The notes below the pieces were generated by a model. That model saw only the letters and a program-made list of their open reading frames with translations. It was not told where the DNA came from and searched no databases. Shown in pieces: positions 18,804-28,842 of a DNA stretch of 64,000 nucleotides. Every line of letters starts with the position of its first letter. Position 1 is the stretch's first letter. This stretch comes from an uncultured Schlesneria sp. (GTDB lineage Bacteria; Planctomycetota; Planctomycetia; Planctomycetales; Planctomycetaceae), in assembly GCA_903834925.1 (NCBI GenBank), contig CAILLA010000081.1, positions 1 to 64,000 of the forward strand, written 5' to 3'. A program made the translations under genes and the position numbers.

Positions 18804-20633
18804 ATGTCGACTGCTATGACCGATCGTTCCTATCAATTACCCCCCTTGGGTCAGAACCCTTCGTCAACCGCTCAGGGGACGACGCCGGGCAGTTTCGCAT
18901 TACGTCCGGCGATCAAGCCTGGTCGTGAGGGAGCGTTAACGTTCGCTTCCCCCGATACACCCGGGATGCCAGCTCCGTCAGATAAGACCGCATGGGATTT
19001 CATGCCGTCAGACTGGAAGCGTCTACCGGGGTATGGGACCGAACCAGGTCAGCAGTCACATGAACAAGCGGCTGCCTGGCAACCTCCGGCAGGATTTGAG
19101 CCGGTCACGCAGTTGGAATTTGCTCGCATGGGGATCGTGACTGCCGAGATGGCTCGTGTCTCGGAACGGGAACCACATCTCACGCCTGAGCAGGTGCGCG
19201 ATGAAGTTGCTGCAGGGCGGATGGTGATCCCTGCCAACAAGGTTCACTTGAAACACAAGCTTGATCCGATGGCGATCGGACGTGCTTCCAAGACGAAGAT
19301 TAACGCCAACATGGGGGCGTCACCGGTCTCATCCAGTACCGATGAAGAAGTCGAAAAGCTGAAATGGGCCGAGCGTTGGGGTGCCGACACGGTGATGGAT
19401 CTCTCCACCGGTGGCGATCTGGATGCCTGCCGCGACGCCATTGTTCGTAACAGTACGGTTCCAATCGGCACGGTCCCGATCTATTCGATGATCATTGGCC
19501 GAAAGATCGAACAGCTTTCTCCCGAGATTATTCTCGAATCGCTGAAGCATCAGGCTGCACAAGGGGTTGATTACTTCACGATTCACGCAGGGGTCCAGCG
19601 CGAACATCTTCCATTCATCAATAAGCGATTGATTGGCATCGTCAGTCGTGGCGGTTCATTGCTCGCCAAATGGATGCTCGTGCATGGCAAGCAGAATCCG
19701 ATGTATGACCATTGGGAAGCGATCTGCGACATCATGCGGGAATACGATGTTACGTTCTCAATTGGTGACGGCCTTCGTCCCGGTGGTCTGGCGGATGCCA
19801 CGGATCAGGCTCAGCTTGCGGAACTGGTGACGTTGGGAGAACTGACCGAACGAGCCTGGCGGAAGGGGGTTCAGGTCATGGTCGAAGGGCCGGGGCACGT
19901 CCCCTTCGATCAGATCGAATTCAATATGAAGTTGCAACGGCGGCTATGTCACGGCGCGCCGTTTTATGTGCTTGGTCCACTCGTGACGGATATCTTTCCT
20001 GGGTATGACCATATCACGAGTTGTATCGGAGCGACCGCAGCCGGGTATCACGGTGCCGCGATGCTTTGCTATGTGACACCCAAGGAACATCTTGGTCTTC
20101 CAAAGAAAGACGACGTCAAGCAAGGGTGTATTGCTTACAAGATCGCCGCCCACGCGGCGGATGTTGCGCTTGGTATTCCCGGTTCGCGAGATCGTGATGA
20201 CGAACTGACCAAGGCCCGAGCTGCCCTCAATTGGCAGAAGCATTTTGATTTGAGCTTTGATCCGGATACGGCTCGAGCCTATCACGATGAAGATCTCGAC
20301 GTTGATACCGACTTCTGTGCAATGTGCGGCCACGACTGGTGCAGCGTTCGAATCAGTAAAGAGATCGTCGAATTCACGTCAGGTAAGGATGAGCACTACA
20401 AATGGGACAAGGCCAAAGTCACCGCAGCTTTGACGCCCGAGCAGCAGGAAATCCTCGCCAAACGTGGGGTACTGAGTCCTGAAGAAATTCATCGTCTGGC
20501 AGCCAAGACGAAGAAAGTGATGACAGAAGAAGCGGCGGATAAGGCTTCGTGCCACAGTGACTACGTCGATGCCGAAGTCGCTCGCAAGCTACAGGAAAAG
20601 CAAGGCGATCTGGTCGAATTGATCGTCCCGTGA
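18804..20633 (+). CDS. thiC: Phosphomethylpyrimidine synthase ThiC
   Basis: Radical-SAM enzyme converting aminoimidazole ribotide to HMP-phosphate in thiamine biosynthesis. The core matches the family strongly ([82 protein letters not shown]). The C-terminal [4Fe-4S] ligands CAMCGHDWC (CX2CX4C) are at about residues 505-513. About 609 residues from the ATG at 18804 (preceded by AGAGAG); ATGs at 18729 and 18798 are alternatives. No thi neighbours. Confidence 0.97.
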   Translation: MSTAMTDRSYQLPPLGQNPSSTAQGTTPGSFALRPAIKPGREGALTFASPDTPGMPAPSDKTAWDFMPSDWKRLPGYGTEPGQQSHEQAAAWQPPAGFEPVTQLEFARMGIVTAEMARVSEREPHLTPEQVRDEVAAGRMVIPANKVHLKHKLDPMAIGRASKTKINANMGASPVSSSTDEEVEKLKWAERWGADTVMDLSTGGDLDACRDAIVRNSTVPIGTVPIYSMIIGRKIEQLSPEIILESLKHQAAQGVDYFTIHAGVQREHLPFINKRLIGIVSRGGSLLAKWMLVHGKQNPMYDHWEAICDIMREYDVTFSIGDGLRPGGLADATDQAQLAELVTLGELTERAWRKGVQVMVEGPGHVPFDQIEFNMKLQRRLCHGAPFYVLGPLVTDIFPGYDHITSCIGATAAGYHGAAMLCYVTPKEHLGLPKKDDVKQGCIAYKIAAHAADVALGIPGSRDRDDELTKARAALNWQKHFDLSFDPDTARAYHDEDLDVDTDFCAMCGHDWCSVRISKEIVEFTSGKDEHYKWDKAKVTAALTPEQQEILAKRGVLSPEEIHRLAAKTKKVMTEEAADKASCHSDYVDAEVARKLQEKQGDLVELIVP

Positions 20634-20708
20634 AGAGGCCAACCTTGATCCAAAGCGTCAACGACGATGTGAGACATAGGCAATTTTGTTTTCCAATGGG
20701 GTCTTTAT

Positions 20709-22001
20709 ATGTCTAAGTTCGTTCGGCTGTTTCTTTTTCTTGGCGTCGTGTTTGGTGTTCATCAGTTGTCGGCTGCCGACTTTCCTGATTTCGCATCACT
20801 TCCAGCCCGGCCTGAATTGCCCGATCCGTTGGTGATGCTGGATGGGATGAAGATTACCTCGGCAGCGGATTGGACGGCGAAACGGAGACCGGAACTGAAG
20901 GCTCTGTTTCAGCATTACATGTACGGTTACTTGCCGTCCAAACCGCTGCGGTGGTCCGTCGAGGAAGTCCTGTTCAAAGACCCGGAATTCCTGAACGGGA
21001 AAGCAACGATCAGCGAGAGTCGTCTGGCGTTTTTTGGACCCGATCTGAAGCATCGACTGCATGTGTTGCTAGTCGTTCCCAATGGCCGTTCCGGTGTACC
21101 GGTTTTCGTGGGGATGAACTTCTGTGGTAATCACGCATTAACGAATCATCCAAAGGTCCATGTCCCTGAAGGCTGGGTCTACAAATCGTGTGTAGGTTCC
21201 GAGAATGAGCGAGCTACTGAAAAGGGGCGAGCGGGTCAGATCGATGCCTGGAATCTTGATCTGATCATAGATCGAGGCTACGGCCTGGCCTGTTTCTATA
21301 GTGGGGATATTGATCCCGATACGGCCGATTTTTCAGATGGAATTGAACCATCGTTCTATGCGCCGGGCCAGACAACACCGAAGCCTAACGATGCCGGAGC
21401 GATTTCCGCCTGGGCATGGGGTTATCACCGCGTTGTCGATTTCCTGTTGGAAAAGCATTCGGGAGCGATCGACCCCAAGCGGATTGCGGCTGTCGGACAT
21501 TCCAGAAATGGAAAGACAACCTTGCTGGCTGCGGCGATGGATGAACGAATCGCCTTGGCCATTCCCCATCAGGCAGGTTGCGGAGGGACGGCTCCCAGTC
21601 GAGTCGATATCGATCGCAAGGATGTTGAAACGATTCGCCGAATTAATACCGCATTTCCTCATTGGTTCTGCGACAATTTCCCCTTGTTTAACGAACAGCC
21701 TGACAAGCTTCCGTTCGACCAGCATTGCCTCGTCGCCCTGTGTGCCCCTCGTCCTGTTTTGTATACGAACGCGATCGAAGATCAGTGGGCCAATCCGGAT
21801 GGTCAGTTTGAGATGCTGAAAGCGGCTGATCCGGTTTATCGATTATTGGGTGCTGGTGGTCTTGATGCCAAGGAACGGCCCGAGTTGCGAAAGCTGGTTG
21901 ATAGCAAACTCGGTTACTACATCCGTCCTGGAAAGCATTCAATGGACCGCGAGGATTGGGGCGTGTTTCTCGACTTCGCAGATAAGCAGTTTAGAAAATA
22001 G
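20709..22001 (+). CDS. CE15-like glucuronoyl esterase / alpha-beta hydrolase, secreted
   Basis: 430 residues with a signal peptide (1-22, cleavage near LSAAD). The nucleophile motif GHSRNGK (Ser265) is the G-x-S-R-x-G-K signature of carbohydrate esterase family 15, followed by IPHQAGCGGTAPSR, FPHWFCDNF, LYTNAIEDQWANPDGQ and a late KHSMDREDW holding the probable catalytic His. Family members cleave esters between 4-O-methyl-glucuronic acid and lignin or related alcohols; the true substrate here is not determined. Single gene about 75 bp after thiC, probably independently expressed. Confidence 0.85.
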   Translation: MSKFVRLFLFLGVVFGVHQLSAADFPDFASLPARPELPDPLVMLDGMKITSAADWTAKRRPELKALFQHYMYGYLPSKPLRWSVEEVLFKDPEFLNGKATISESRLAFFGPDLKHRLHVLLVVPNGRSGVPVFVGMNFCGNHALTNHPKVHVPEGWVYKSCVGSENERATEKGRAGQIDAWNLDLIIDRGYGLACFYSGDIDPDTADFSDGIEPSFYAPGQTTPKPNDAGAISAWAWGYHRVVDFLLEKHSGAIDPKRIAAVGHSRNGKTTLLAAAMDERIALAIPHQAGCGGTAPSRVDIDRKDVETIRRINTAFPHWFCDNFPLFNEQPDKLPFDQHCLVALCAPRPVLYTNAIEDQWANPDGQFEMLKAADPVYRLLGAGGLDAKERPELRKLVDSKLGYYIRPGKHSMDREDWGVFLDFADKQFRK

Positions 22002-22075
22002 TCGGCGACGTTGCGATCGATTCATTCGGATGATGCCGTTATTACTGGTACTTAAAAATGCCGAATTAGAATCCT

Positions 22076-22168
22076 GTGCCACTGCTTCGGAGTCTTCGCA
22101 GGAGCAGTGTCTTCTTGTTCTGCCGGTGAAAGAGCACTGCATGACCGAAGACGCTCATACAGTGGCAC
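22076..22168. repeat. Double-hairpin element, copy 3
   Basis: 93-bp copy beginning GTGCCACTG and ending CAGTGGCAC with the same two-hairpin layout; lies between the esterase and the NfeD-like gene (gap 22002-22224). Confidence 0.85.
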
Positions 22169-22224
22169 CCTAGTCCAGAAGTTCGACAAAGTACTAGATA
22201 CGTGACAACGGAAAAGGACGCCCG

Positions 22225-22869
22225 ATGGCGGCGAAGATTGGTGATCGCGGTCGAGCGGCCTGCCCACTGTATCCCAGCGGTCGCGTCTTGATTGACCGGG
22301 CACCGATGGCCGCACGAGCGGAAACGGGTCCGATCGAGGAAGGAACCGAGATCGTGGTGGTTGGCGGAGACCGCTTCAGTCTGGTCGTACGCGCATTCGG
22401 CCCATCAGATTCGGCGACATCACTGCCAAATTTTGGTGAGCCGATTCTGACTGCTAAGGAAGAAGCCGCGTTTCAGGCCGAGATCACTGAAGAAACCCGG
22501 CGGCAACAAGACGAAGACCATCGCCGCATGTTTCACAAATTGTTGAAGTTCGGGGCCGTGGCCGGAGTGATGATTGGGGTGGGATTGGTGGTCATCCAAA
22601 CGTATCGCCGGGGCTACACGGACGATCTTGTTTGGATTCCGTTACTCTCTTCAGCCTGTTGGTTTTGTATTGTGTTTCTCGCCTTTTTTCTCGGTGCAGC
22701 GACGGAAAATATTCTGATGTTTATTTCGATTCCGTGTGCGCTGGCCGGTCTGGTTCTGGGGATGCTCTGCTGGGGACCGTTCACGGCCATTGCTTTGTGT
22801 TTCATGATCGGGATTACGGTGACGACGCTCTCTCTCTTGATCGAGGCGATGCGACATCCGATTACGTGA
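22225..22869 (+). CDS. NfeD-like OB-domain membrane protein
   Basis: 214 residues. The N-terminus (about 1-60: GDRGRAACPLYPSGRVLIDRAP...GTEIVVVGGDRFSLVVR) resembles the soluble OB-fold domain of NfeD proteins, here placed before rather than after the membrane part. A charged linker (EEAAFQAEITEETRRQQDEDHRR) follows, then four hydrophobic segments (about 110-125, 135-158, 160-178, 185-205). NfeD proteins partner with stomatin-like proteins or ClpP-like proteases; none is encoded next to it. ATG follows the repeat at 22076-22168 by about 55 bp. Confidence 0.65.
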   Translation: MAAKIGDRGRAACPLYPSGRVLIDRAPMAARAETGPIEEGTEIVVVGGDRFSLVVRAFGPSDSATSLPNFGEPILTAKEEAAFQAEITEETRRQQDEDHRRMFHKLLKFGAVAGVMIGVGLVVIQTYRRGYTDDLVWIPLLSSACWFCIVFLAFFLGAATENILMFISIPCALAGLVLGMLCWGPFTAIALCFMIGITVTTLSLLIEAMRHPIT

Positions 22870-22925
22870 AAAGTCGTCTGACCAGGTTGGCTCGGTTTTT
22901 GTTAGCGTTATAAAGGATCGCACCT

Positions 22926-23714
22926 ATGGCGGCTCGGGTTGCCAAAATCACGATCTTTCCGATGAAATCATGCGACGGACTGGCATTAGAAACCGCGTCG
23001 GTCATGCCGAGTGGAGCACTGAGCCATGACCGGCAATTCGCGCTTGTGGATTCCGACGGACGATTCATCAATGCCAAAAGGACGCCACTGATTCATCAAG
23101 TTCGAATGCAGATCGACCCGTCTTCGCGTACGTACGAAGTCGGTCGGCGTGGTGAAGAAGTGGCGCTTCGCGGTCGATTTGATGCCGACAGCAAGCAGTT
23201 GTCAGACTGGTTAAGCGATTTCTTCTCGCTGGAAGTCTCGATCGTTGAGAATGACGAGACTGGCTTCCCAGATGATTTGGGTGCTGTTGGGCCAACGATT
23301 ATCAGTACATCCACGCTTGAAACGGTTGCCGATTGGTTTAATGGACTGACGGTCGATGAGGTTCGCCAGCGCTTTCGGGTCAACATCGAGGTTGATGGCG
23401 TTGAACCATTCTGGGAGGACTGGCTCTTCCGAAGCGATCGCCAACCACAGCCCTTTCGCGTGGGCGATGTCCAGTTTGGCGGCACCAACCCCTGCCAGCG
23501 GTGTGTGGTCCCGACCCGACATTCACAGACGGGTGAAGTGACACCGGCTGGATTCTCACTGCAGTTTTCCAGTCGGCGGGAAGCCACGCTTCCAGCGTGG
23601 GCACCACGTGAGCATTTCAATCACTTCTACCGGCTCTCAACCAACACCCGACTTCTAAATCGGGGGAACGGCATCATCCGTGTTGGAGACCCTGTTGAGC
23701 TGGATGTTATTTAA
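22926..23714 (+). CDS. MOSC domain protein
   Basis: 262 residues: an N-terminal MOSC beta-barrel domain (KITIFPMKSCDGLALETA...GALSHDRQFALVD) and a C-terminal MOSC domain (RFRVNIEVDGVEPFWEDWL, FGGTNPCQRCVVPTRHSQTGE, IIRVGDPVEL). The Cys in NPCQRC is the position typical of the MOSC sulfur/molybdenum-cofactor handling family (YcbX-like), so a role in Moco-dependent reduction or sulfur transfer is plausible. It overlaps the convergent gene at 23707 by 8 bp. Confidence 0.88.
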   Translation: MAARVAKITIFPMKSCDGLALETASVMPSGALSHDRQFALVDSDGRFINAKRTPLIHQVRMQIDPSSRTYEVGRRGEEVALRGRFDADSKQLSDWLSDFFSLEVSIVENDETGFPDDLGAVGPTIISTSTLETVADWFNGLTVDEVRQRFRVNIEVDGVEPFWEDWLFRSDRQPQPFRVGDVQFGGTNPCQRCVVPTRHSQTGEVTPAGFSLQFSSRREATLPAWAPREHFNHFYRLSTNTRLLNRGNGIIRVGDPVELDVI

Positions 23715-25449
23715 CGATTGACGTTGCCCACACCGCGAGTTTCTCACGGAAAATCTTTGAGTTATGACGGATATCCACGGGGAAGCTGGGATGAAACAGA
23801 AATGTTTGAATCGAACGAGTCAGTTCGAAACGGCTACCCAGTTCCCTCAATTCCGCGATGATTTGTTTCTGATCTTGCCGTCGATCTTTTACGCCAGATG
23901 CAATCCAGGGCTCGCGTTCCACACATAAAACCGGCTCGGTTTTACCTGCTCGAACGACTCCCACAAGGGCCGTCCGAAAGACCGCAGGATGAGCATTGAA
24001 GATGCCTTCGACAGGTTCTGTAAAATACGTCCGATCGTTGGTCACGACACGGTGTGATTTACGCCCGCAAAACCAGAGGCGTCCCTGGTCATCGAAATAG
24101 CCGACGTCACCCATACGATGACGCATTCGACCGGTGACCGGATCTCGAATCTTGGCAATCGCCGTAAGATCGGGGCGCTTGTAATACTGTTGAGTCACCA
24201 TCGGTCCATGCACGACGATTTCGCCAATCTGACCTTGCGGTAGACAGAGTTGATCGGTCCATTCAGCAATCGGATCGTCGGTGATGCCAATAATGCGGAC
24301 TTCAATGCTTTCGACTGGATGGCCGACGCACGTTCCGGAACCCTGCGCCGTGAGGTGCCGGGTTTCACGCAGGATTTCATGACTGCCAATAACGGCGACC
24401 GGCAAGGATTCGGTGGCACCGTAGGGTGTATAGATCTGTGAATCCACCGAAAGGAACTTTGAGAACCGCTCAAGGATCGCGGGCGAAACGGGTGCTCCAG
24501 CGGAAAGGACTCGACGTAAAGATGGCCAAGTTTGCGATACGGCCGCTGAAGACTGCAACGGTGGCTCGGCCGTTTTTGTTTCGGGCTTCCAGTCCCGACC
24601 AACTCGGTTAAGCAGCGCCGGGGAGCCAAACAAGTTGTTGATCCCGAATCGAGCGATCGGTTCAGCAATCTCGCGAGGATCGACGGTCGCGGGCTTCGTG
24701 AAGTCCATTCGAGGAATGACCGCCGTCATCCCAAGTGCCGGGGCAAATAGAGCAAACAGTGGGAACGTACACAGGTCAACCTCACCTGGTTCAATTCCAA
24801 AGGCCTGCTTCAATGCCGAGACTTGAGCGGCAAAGTTGCCATGCGAATAGACCGCCCCCTTGGGGATGCCGGTACTTCCACTGGTAAAAAGGATTGCGGC
24901 AGTCTCGTCGCTTTCTGTTTGTGCAGCCTGCCAATGATTGTTGGGGGACATTGAGTTTGACTGACGGTTGCGTCCAGTCTCGGTCACTTGAGCCAGGTTG
25001 TACCCGCCCCAACCCAAACGACTTCCCACGGTGACCAACTGTTTCAGCGACTTCTTCGCCCAGCAAAATAGCAGGCGGGCAACGTGGGCCTTGGTAATAC
25101 CGATGAATGCTTCCGGCTCTGCTTCCGCCAGACATTTACCCAGATTCTTGATGCCGATACCGGGGTCGACCAGAACCGGGACGGCTCCGACTTTGAACAA
25201 CGCAAACGTCAGTGAGAAGAACTCAAGTGACGGGGGAACCATGAGCACCGTCTTGACCCCGCGGCCGATCCCGACTTCATCAAGTCCCGCTGCCAGGAAA
25301 TCACTTTCTTCATCGAGCTTCTTGTACGTGAAGCTCGAGTAGACTGTTCGACCTGTTCCATCACGAGAAGCAGGGAACAGCACCGCCTGTTGGTCCGGGT
25401 GGTGCTGAGCCATCCCCTTCAGGTGTGAGGCGATATTCACGGTTGGCAT
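23707..25449 (-). CDS. oleC: OleC-like AMP-dependent synthetase (beta-lactone synthetase/fatty-acid ligase)
   Basis: ANL-superfamily enzyme of about 580 residues. P-loop TSGSTGIPKG lies near residues 189-198 (ATG at 25449; a TTG 7 codons upstream is possible), followed by LCTFPLFALFAPALGMTAVIPRMDFTKPATVDP, LSAGAPVSP, YTPYGATESLP and the GDVGYFDDQGRLWFCGRKSHR hinge. The LCTFPLFALFxPALGMT-PxMD block is characteristic of OleC, which closes beta-hydroxy acids into beta-lactones in long-chain olefin synthesis. OleA, OleB and OleD are not adjacent, so the pathway assignment is moderate; a general fatty-acyl ligase is the alternative. Confidence 0.82.
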   Translation of the reverse strand: MPTVNIASHLKGMAQHHPDQQAVLFPASRDGTGRTVYSSFTYKKLDEESDFLAAGLDEVGIGRGVKTVLMVPPSLEFFSLTFALFKVGAVPVLVDPGIGIKNLGKCLAEAEPEAFIGITKAHVARLLFCWAKKSLKQLVTVGSRLGWGGYNLAQVTETGRNRQSNSMSPNNHWQAAQTESDETAAILFTSGSTGIPKGAVYSHGNFAAQVSALKQAFGIEPGEVDLCTFPLFALFAPALGMTAVIPRMDFTKPATVDPREIAEPIARFGINNLFGSPALLNRVGRDWKPETKTAEPPLQSSAAVSQTWPSLRRVLSAGAPVSPAILERFSKFLSVDSQIYTPYGATESLPVAVIGSHEILRETRHLTAQGSGTCVGHPVESIEVRIIGITDDPIAEWTDQLCLPQGQIGEIVVHGPMVTQQYYKRPDLTAIAKIRDPVTGRMRHRMGDVGYFDDQGRLWFCGRKSHRVVTNDRTYFTEPVEGIFNAHPAVFRTALVGVVRAGKTEPVLCVEREPWIASGVKDRRQDQKQIIAELRELGSRFELTRSIQTFLFHPSFPVDIRHNSKIFREKLAVWATSIVK

Positions 25450-25537
25450 CTGATTGATTCCCGATGCCAATCAAGCGTTCTAAAAAAACAGGTTCGAGAA
25501 CGCGACACGATAAAAATTCTCGAAAGGACTTTTTCGT

Positions 25538-28387
25538 TTAGTTCGACGGAGTCTCAGGTGGAACTTCTGGCGGTGTTGGTGGAGTCGGTGAATCGGCAAC
25601 TGGCATTGGGGAGACGGCAGCAGCTGCTGCAACGTTCAGATCGGCAGGGATCCGAGCCATGCTGACGAGCTTGTCGTTCTCTTCGAGACGAATGACCCGC
25701 ACGCCCTGGGTATTGCGGCCAATTTCATTGATGTCACCGGCACGAATCCGTTGAATCTTTCCAGTTGCTGTGACCATCAGAACTTCGTCCTGATCCATCA
25801 CTGCAAGAATCTTCACGGCATTTCCGTTGCGTTTGGTGACCTTAATGTCTTTGACACCCTTCCCGCCTCGCTTCTGGCGACGGTATTGGTTGGAGGAGCC
25901 GACCACTTCGTCATCACCTTCGGCTTCTTCCGTTTCCAATTCCGGTTCGTCTGCGGTCACTTCGTCTTCCGCTGAATCATCCTCGGGTAGAGCGGCCTCT
26001 TCGTCCACGGTCTCGTCTGAGACGATCGGCTCTTCGGTTGTCCCCTCGGCAGCGGCACCACCGTTACCGATTGCTGTTCGTTTGCCGTATCCGTTTTCGC
26101 AAACGGTCAGCAGGCTCATCGCAGGGTCGGCGAGGATCATGCCGATGACGAGATCGTCCTTCTTCAAGCGGACACCCCGCACACCACTCGTGTTTCGACC
26201 CATACTGCGAGCGTCCGATTGAGCGAACCGGATGGCCATTCCCCCTTTGGTTGCGAGCAGAACATCGTCTTTCGGAGAAACGATCATTGCCTCGATCAAG
26301 GCATCGTTGTCTCGCAAATTGATGGCGATAATTCCACCTTTGAGCGGACGCTTATAGGCTGAAAGTGGTGTCTTTTTCACGACGCCATTTTTCGTGGCCA
26401 TAATCAGGAAGCGTTCTTCATCGAATTCACGAACGGCGACGCAACTACTGATGCGATCACCTTCGGGGAGCGCCAAAAGGTTGACCAGTGCCCGGCCTTT
26501 ACTCGTTCGGTTCTGAAGTGGCAGGTTGTAAACCTTCTCCCACAGCACCTTGCCTTTGTCCGTGAAAAACAACAGCCAGGCATGAGTGCTCGCGACGAAG
26601 AGATGTTCGATCGCGTCTTCGTCGTCCGCCTTGGCGCCGATAATTCCCTTGCCGCCACGGTTCTGAGCCTGATACGTATTAAGCGGCATGCGCTTGATAT
26701 AGCCGCGCTGCGACAGCGTGACAACCATTGGTTCTTCGGCGATCAGATCTTCCTGATTGATCCCACTCAGTTCCAGATCGTTGATTTCGGTGCGGCGTTT
26801 GGTCGCATATTTCGCTTTGATTGCCAGCGTGTCTTCGCGAACGACAGCACGGATATTCGCTTCGTCCGACAACAAGAACAGATGTCCGCCGATATCCGTG
26901 AGCAGCTTGGCATGTTCCTCGTGAAGCTTTTCCCGTTCGAGATTCGCCAGCGAACCAAGCTGCATCGAGACGATCGCTTCAGCCTGGTTGGCCGACAGCG
27001 AATAATTCTCTTTTTCGCCCACTTCGCTCTGATACATCGCGAAGCCCGCGTCACCCAACGCTCGTTTGACCAGCGGCGCAGGGACCTGGATCAGTTGCAA
27101 CCGCTCCTTGGCTTCGGATCGGCTGGCCGAACTGCGGATCGTGGCAATCACTTCGTCGAGATTGATCTGAGCGATCAACATCCCTTCGACGGTGTGTTTT
27201 CGCTTACGCGCTTCACCCAGCAGGAACTCGGTCCGGCGGCGAAGAACCGTCACCCGGTGGCGGATAAACTCAGCCAGCATTTCCTTCAGCGAAAGCAATC
27301 GCGGACGATTACCGACCAGGGCCAACAAAATGATACTGACGGTGGATTGCAGCGATGAGAACTGGAATAGCTGGTTGAGGACGACCTCTTTGTCTTCACC
27401 TCGCTTGACCGCAATATGCAGACAGGTCTGCCATGAAGGGAGCGTGCGGTCGGTCAGGTCGGTGACGCGAGCAATCCCCTTGATCCGCTCGTCCTTAATC
27501 AGTTGCTCGATCTTTTCACGGATTCGATCGCGAGTTTCGAGATACGGAATCTCAGTCACTTCGATGATGTCGGTGTTTTTCTCGGTGATAAACCGTGTTC
27601 GTGCCCGAAGAATGATCGTCGAACGTCCCGTGAGGTACGCCTGCCGAATACCGAGCCGACCACAAATCACCCCGCCTGTCGGGAAGTCTGGCCCCGGCAT
27701 ACACTCAATTAAGTCGTCGAGCGTACTCTCAGGGTCATCGATCAGACGCACGATCGCGTCGCTGACTTCGCCCAGATTGTGAGGAGGAATACTCGTCGCC
27801 ATCCCGACGGCGATACCGTTCGATCCGTTGACGATCAGATTGGGAAACCGCGACGGCAGAACGACCGGTTCGCGATTTCGCTGGTCGTATGTCAGCACGT
27901 AATCGACGGTGTCTCGCTTCAAATCGTCGAGCATTTCTGCGGCGACGGCGGAAAGGCGGGCTTCGGTGTATCGCATGGCTGCGGGAGGCATCCCCGCCAG
28001 CGAACCGAAGTTCCCTTGCTTATCGATCAGAACTTCGCGGACGTTCCAGTTCTGTGCCATGCGGACGAGCGTCGGGTAGATCGACCCGTCACCGTGGGGA
28101 TGGTAGTTACCGCTCGTGTCACCGCAGATCTTGGCGCATTTGACTCGGCCCGAGCTGGGTCCGAGGTTCAGATCGTTCATCGCGACCAGGATTCGTCGCT
28201 GAGACGGCTTCAGGCCGTCACGTACGTCTGGAAGTGCCCGGCTGATGATAACGGACATCGCATACGTGACGTAGCTTGTCCGCATCTCGTCCTGGATCGC
28301 GATATCCTGCACGCGATCGTTGGGAGCACCCTCAGGAGGGTTATTGGGCAGTTTGGGGTCTTCAGGAGTTCCGTCGCCAGTAGCCAA
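25538..28387 (-). CDS. gyrA: DNA gyrase subunit A
   Basis: 949-residue type IIA topoisomerase subunit. N-terminal domain [37 protein letters not shown]; active-site Tyr140 in [10 protein letters not shown]; six-bladed C-terminal beta-pinwheel with a GyrA-box-like QNRGGKG near 573-579. The start is TTG at 28387 with AAGGA 8 nt upstream. Longer than the ~875-residue E. coli protein because a strongly acidic insert (about 779-830, Glu/Asp-rich) precedes a second KRGGKG motif near 838-842, and the tail ends in a Pro-rich stretch. The quinolone-pocket residues equivalent to E. coli Ser83 and Asp87 are Gly101 and Pro105. gyrB is not in the window. Confidence 0.96.
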   Translation of the reverse strand: MATGDGTPEDPKLPNNPPEGAPNDRVQDIAIQDEMRTSYVTYAMSVIISRALPDVRDGLKPSQRRILVAMNDLNLGPSSGRVKCAKICGDTSGNYHPHGDGSIYPTLVRMAQNWNVREVLIDKQGNFGSLAGMPPAAMRYTEARLSAVAAEMLDDLKRDTVDYVLTYDQRNREPVVLPSRFPNLIVNGSNGIAVGMATSIPPHNLGEVSDAIVRLIDDPESTLDDLIECMPGPDFPTGGVICGRLGIRQAYLTGRSTIILRARTRFITEKNTDIIEVTEIPYLETRDRIREKIEQLIKDERIKGIARVTDLTDRTLPSWQTCLHIAVKRGEDKEVVLNQLFQFSSLQSTVSIILLALVGNRPRLLSLKEMLAEFIRHRVTVLRRRTEFLLGEARKRKHTVEGMLIAQINLDEVIATIRSSASRSEAKERLQLIQVPAPLVKRALGDAGFAMYQSEVGEKENYSLSANQAEAIVSMQLGSLANLEREKLHEEHAKLLTDIGGHLFLLSDEANIRAVVREDTLAIKAKYATKRRTEINDLELSGINQEDLIAEEPMVVTLSQRGYIKRMPLNTYQAQNRGGKGIIGAKADDEDAIEHLFVASTHAWLLFFTDKGKVLWEKVYNLPLQNRTSKGRALVNLLALPEGDRISSCVAVREFDEERFLIMATKNGVVKKTPLSAYKRPLKGGIIAINLRDNDALIEAMIVSPKDDVLLATKGGMAIRFAQSDARSMGRNTSGVRGVRLKKDDLVIGMILADPAMSLLTVCENGYGKRTAIGNGGAAAEGTTEEPIVSDETVDEEAALPEDDSAEDEVTADEPELETEEAEGDDEVVGSSNQYRRQKRGGKGVKDIKVTKRNGNAVKILAVMDQDEVLMVTATGKIQRIRAGDINEIGRNTQGVRVIRLEENDKLVSMARIPADLNVAAAAAVSPMPVADSPTPPTPPEVPPETPSN

Positions 28388-28637
28388 TCGTCGATTCCTT
28401 GAAGGGAACGCAGGTAGTCAGCGGTTTACTCGATGCGATCGAGCAATTCACCACGAACAGAACGTCCCGTAGGGGGTTGGGGGACCGCCATTCCGCGATC
28501 TCAGCATTGGTTTTTCTTGAACCAACAATGATACCTGAAAAAACGTCAAATCTCAACAGTCATCACCAGTTGAGAACGCTGTTTTAGTCGACAAAAACAG
28601 ATGTTTTCCCGTTTTTTTGTTTCGCTATGGATGTTTA

Positions 28638-28738
28638 CCATCCATTACGGGTTCCCCAGACCCGGGGAGTGATCAATTCGACCGAATTCTCACTAGGATC
28701 TCGGAAGTAAATCGAATGCCCGCCCCTGGGCCATACGC
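28638..28738 (-). pseudogene. Relic of a VOC/glyoxalase-family gene (C-terminus only)
   Basis: Minus-strand translation gives WPRGGHSIYFRDPSENSVELITPRVWG split across the relic, the terminal strand-helix motif of vicinal-oxygen-chelate proteins (G-H-S-I-Y-F-R-D-P-S-x-N-S-V-E-L). Upstream, the reading frame runs straight into the terminator of the htrA gene, with no N-terminal two-thirds. It is most likely a remnant left after deletion or rearrangement. Confidence 0.6.
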
Positions 28739-28744
28739 CAAAAC

Positions 28745-28792
28745 AAAAAAAACGACGCGGAAGAACATCTGTTAAAACGTCCTCCCGCGTCG
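28745..28792 (-). terminator. Rho-independent terminator of htrA
   Basis: On the minus strand a GC-rich stem (CGACGCGGGAGGA paired with TTCTTCCGCGTCG around a ~14-nt loop) is followed by eight T residues (28745-28752), about 50 bp after the protease stop codon at 28843. Confidence 0.85.
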
Positions 28793-28842
28793 GTGATCTC
28801 CGAGTGTGGGCAACCCCTGCCAATTGAGTTGCCCACGGTTTA

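Noticed and set aside
22076-22168. The repeated double-hairpin elements as Rho-independent terminators
   Set aside because: Copies lack T tracts after the stems, occur in both orientations and also far from gene ends.
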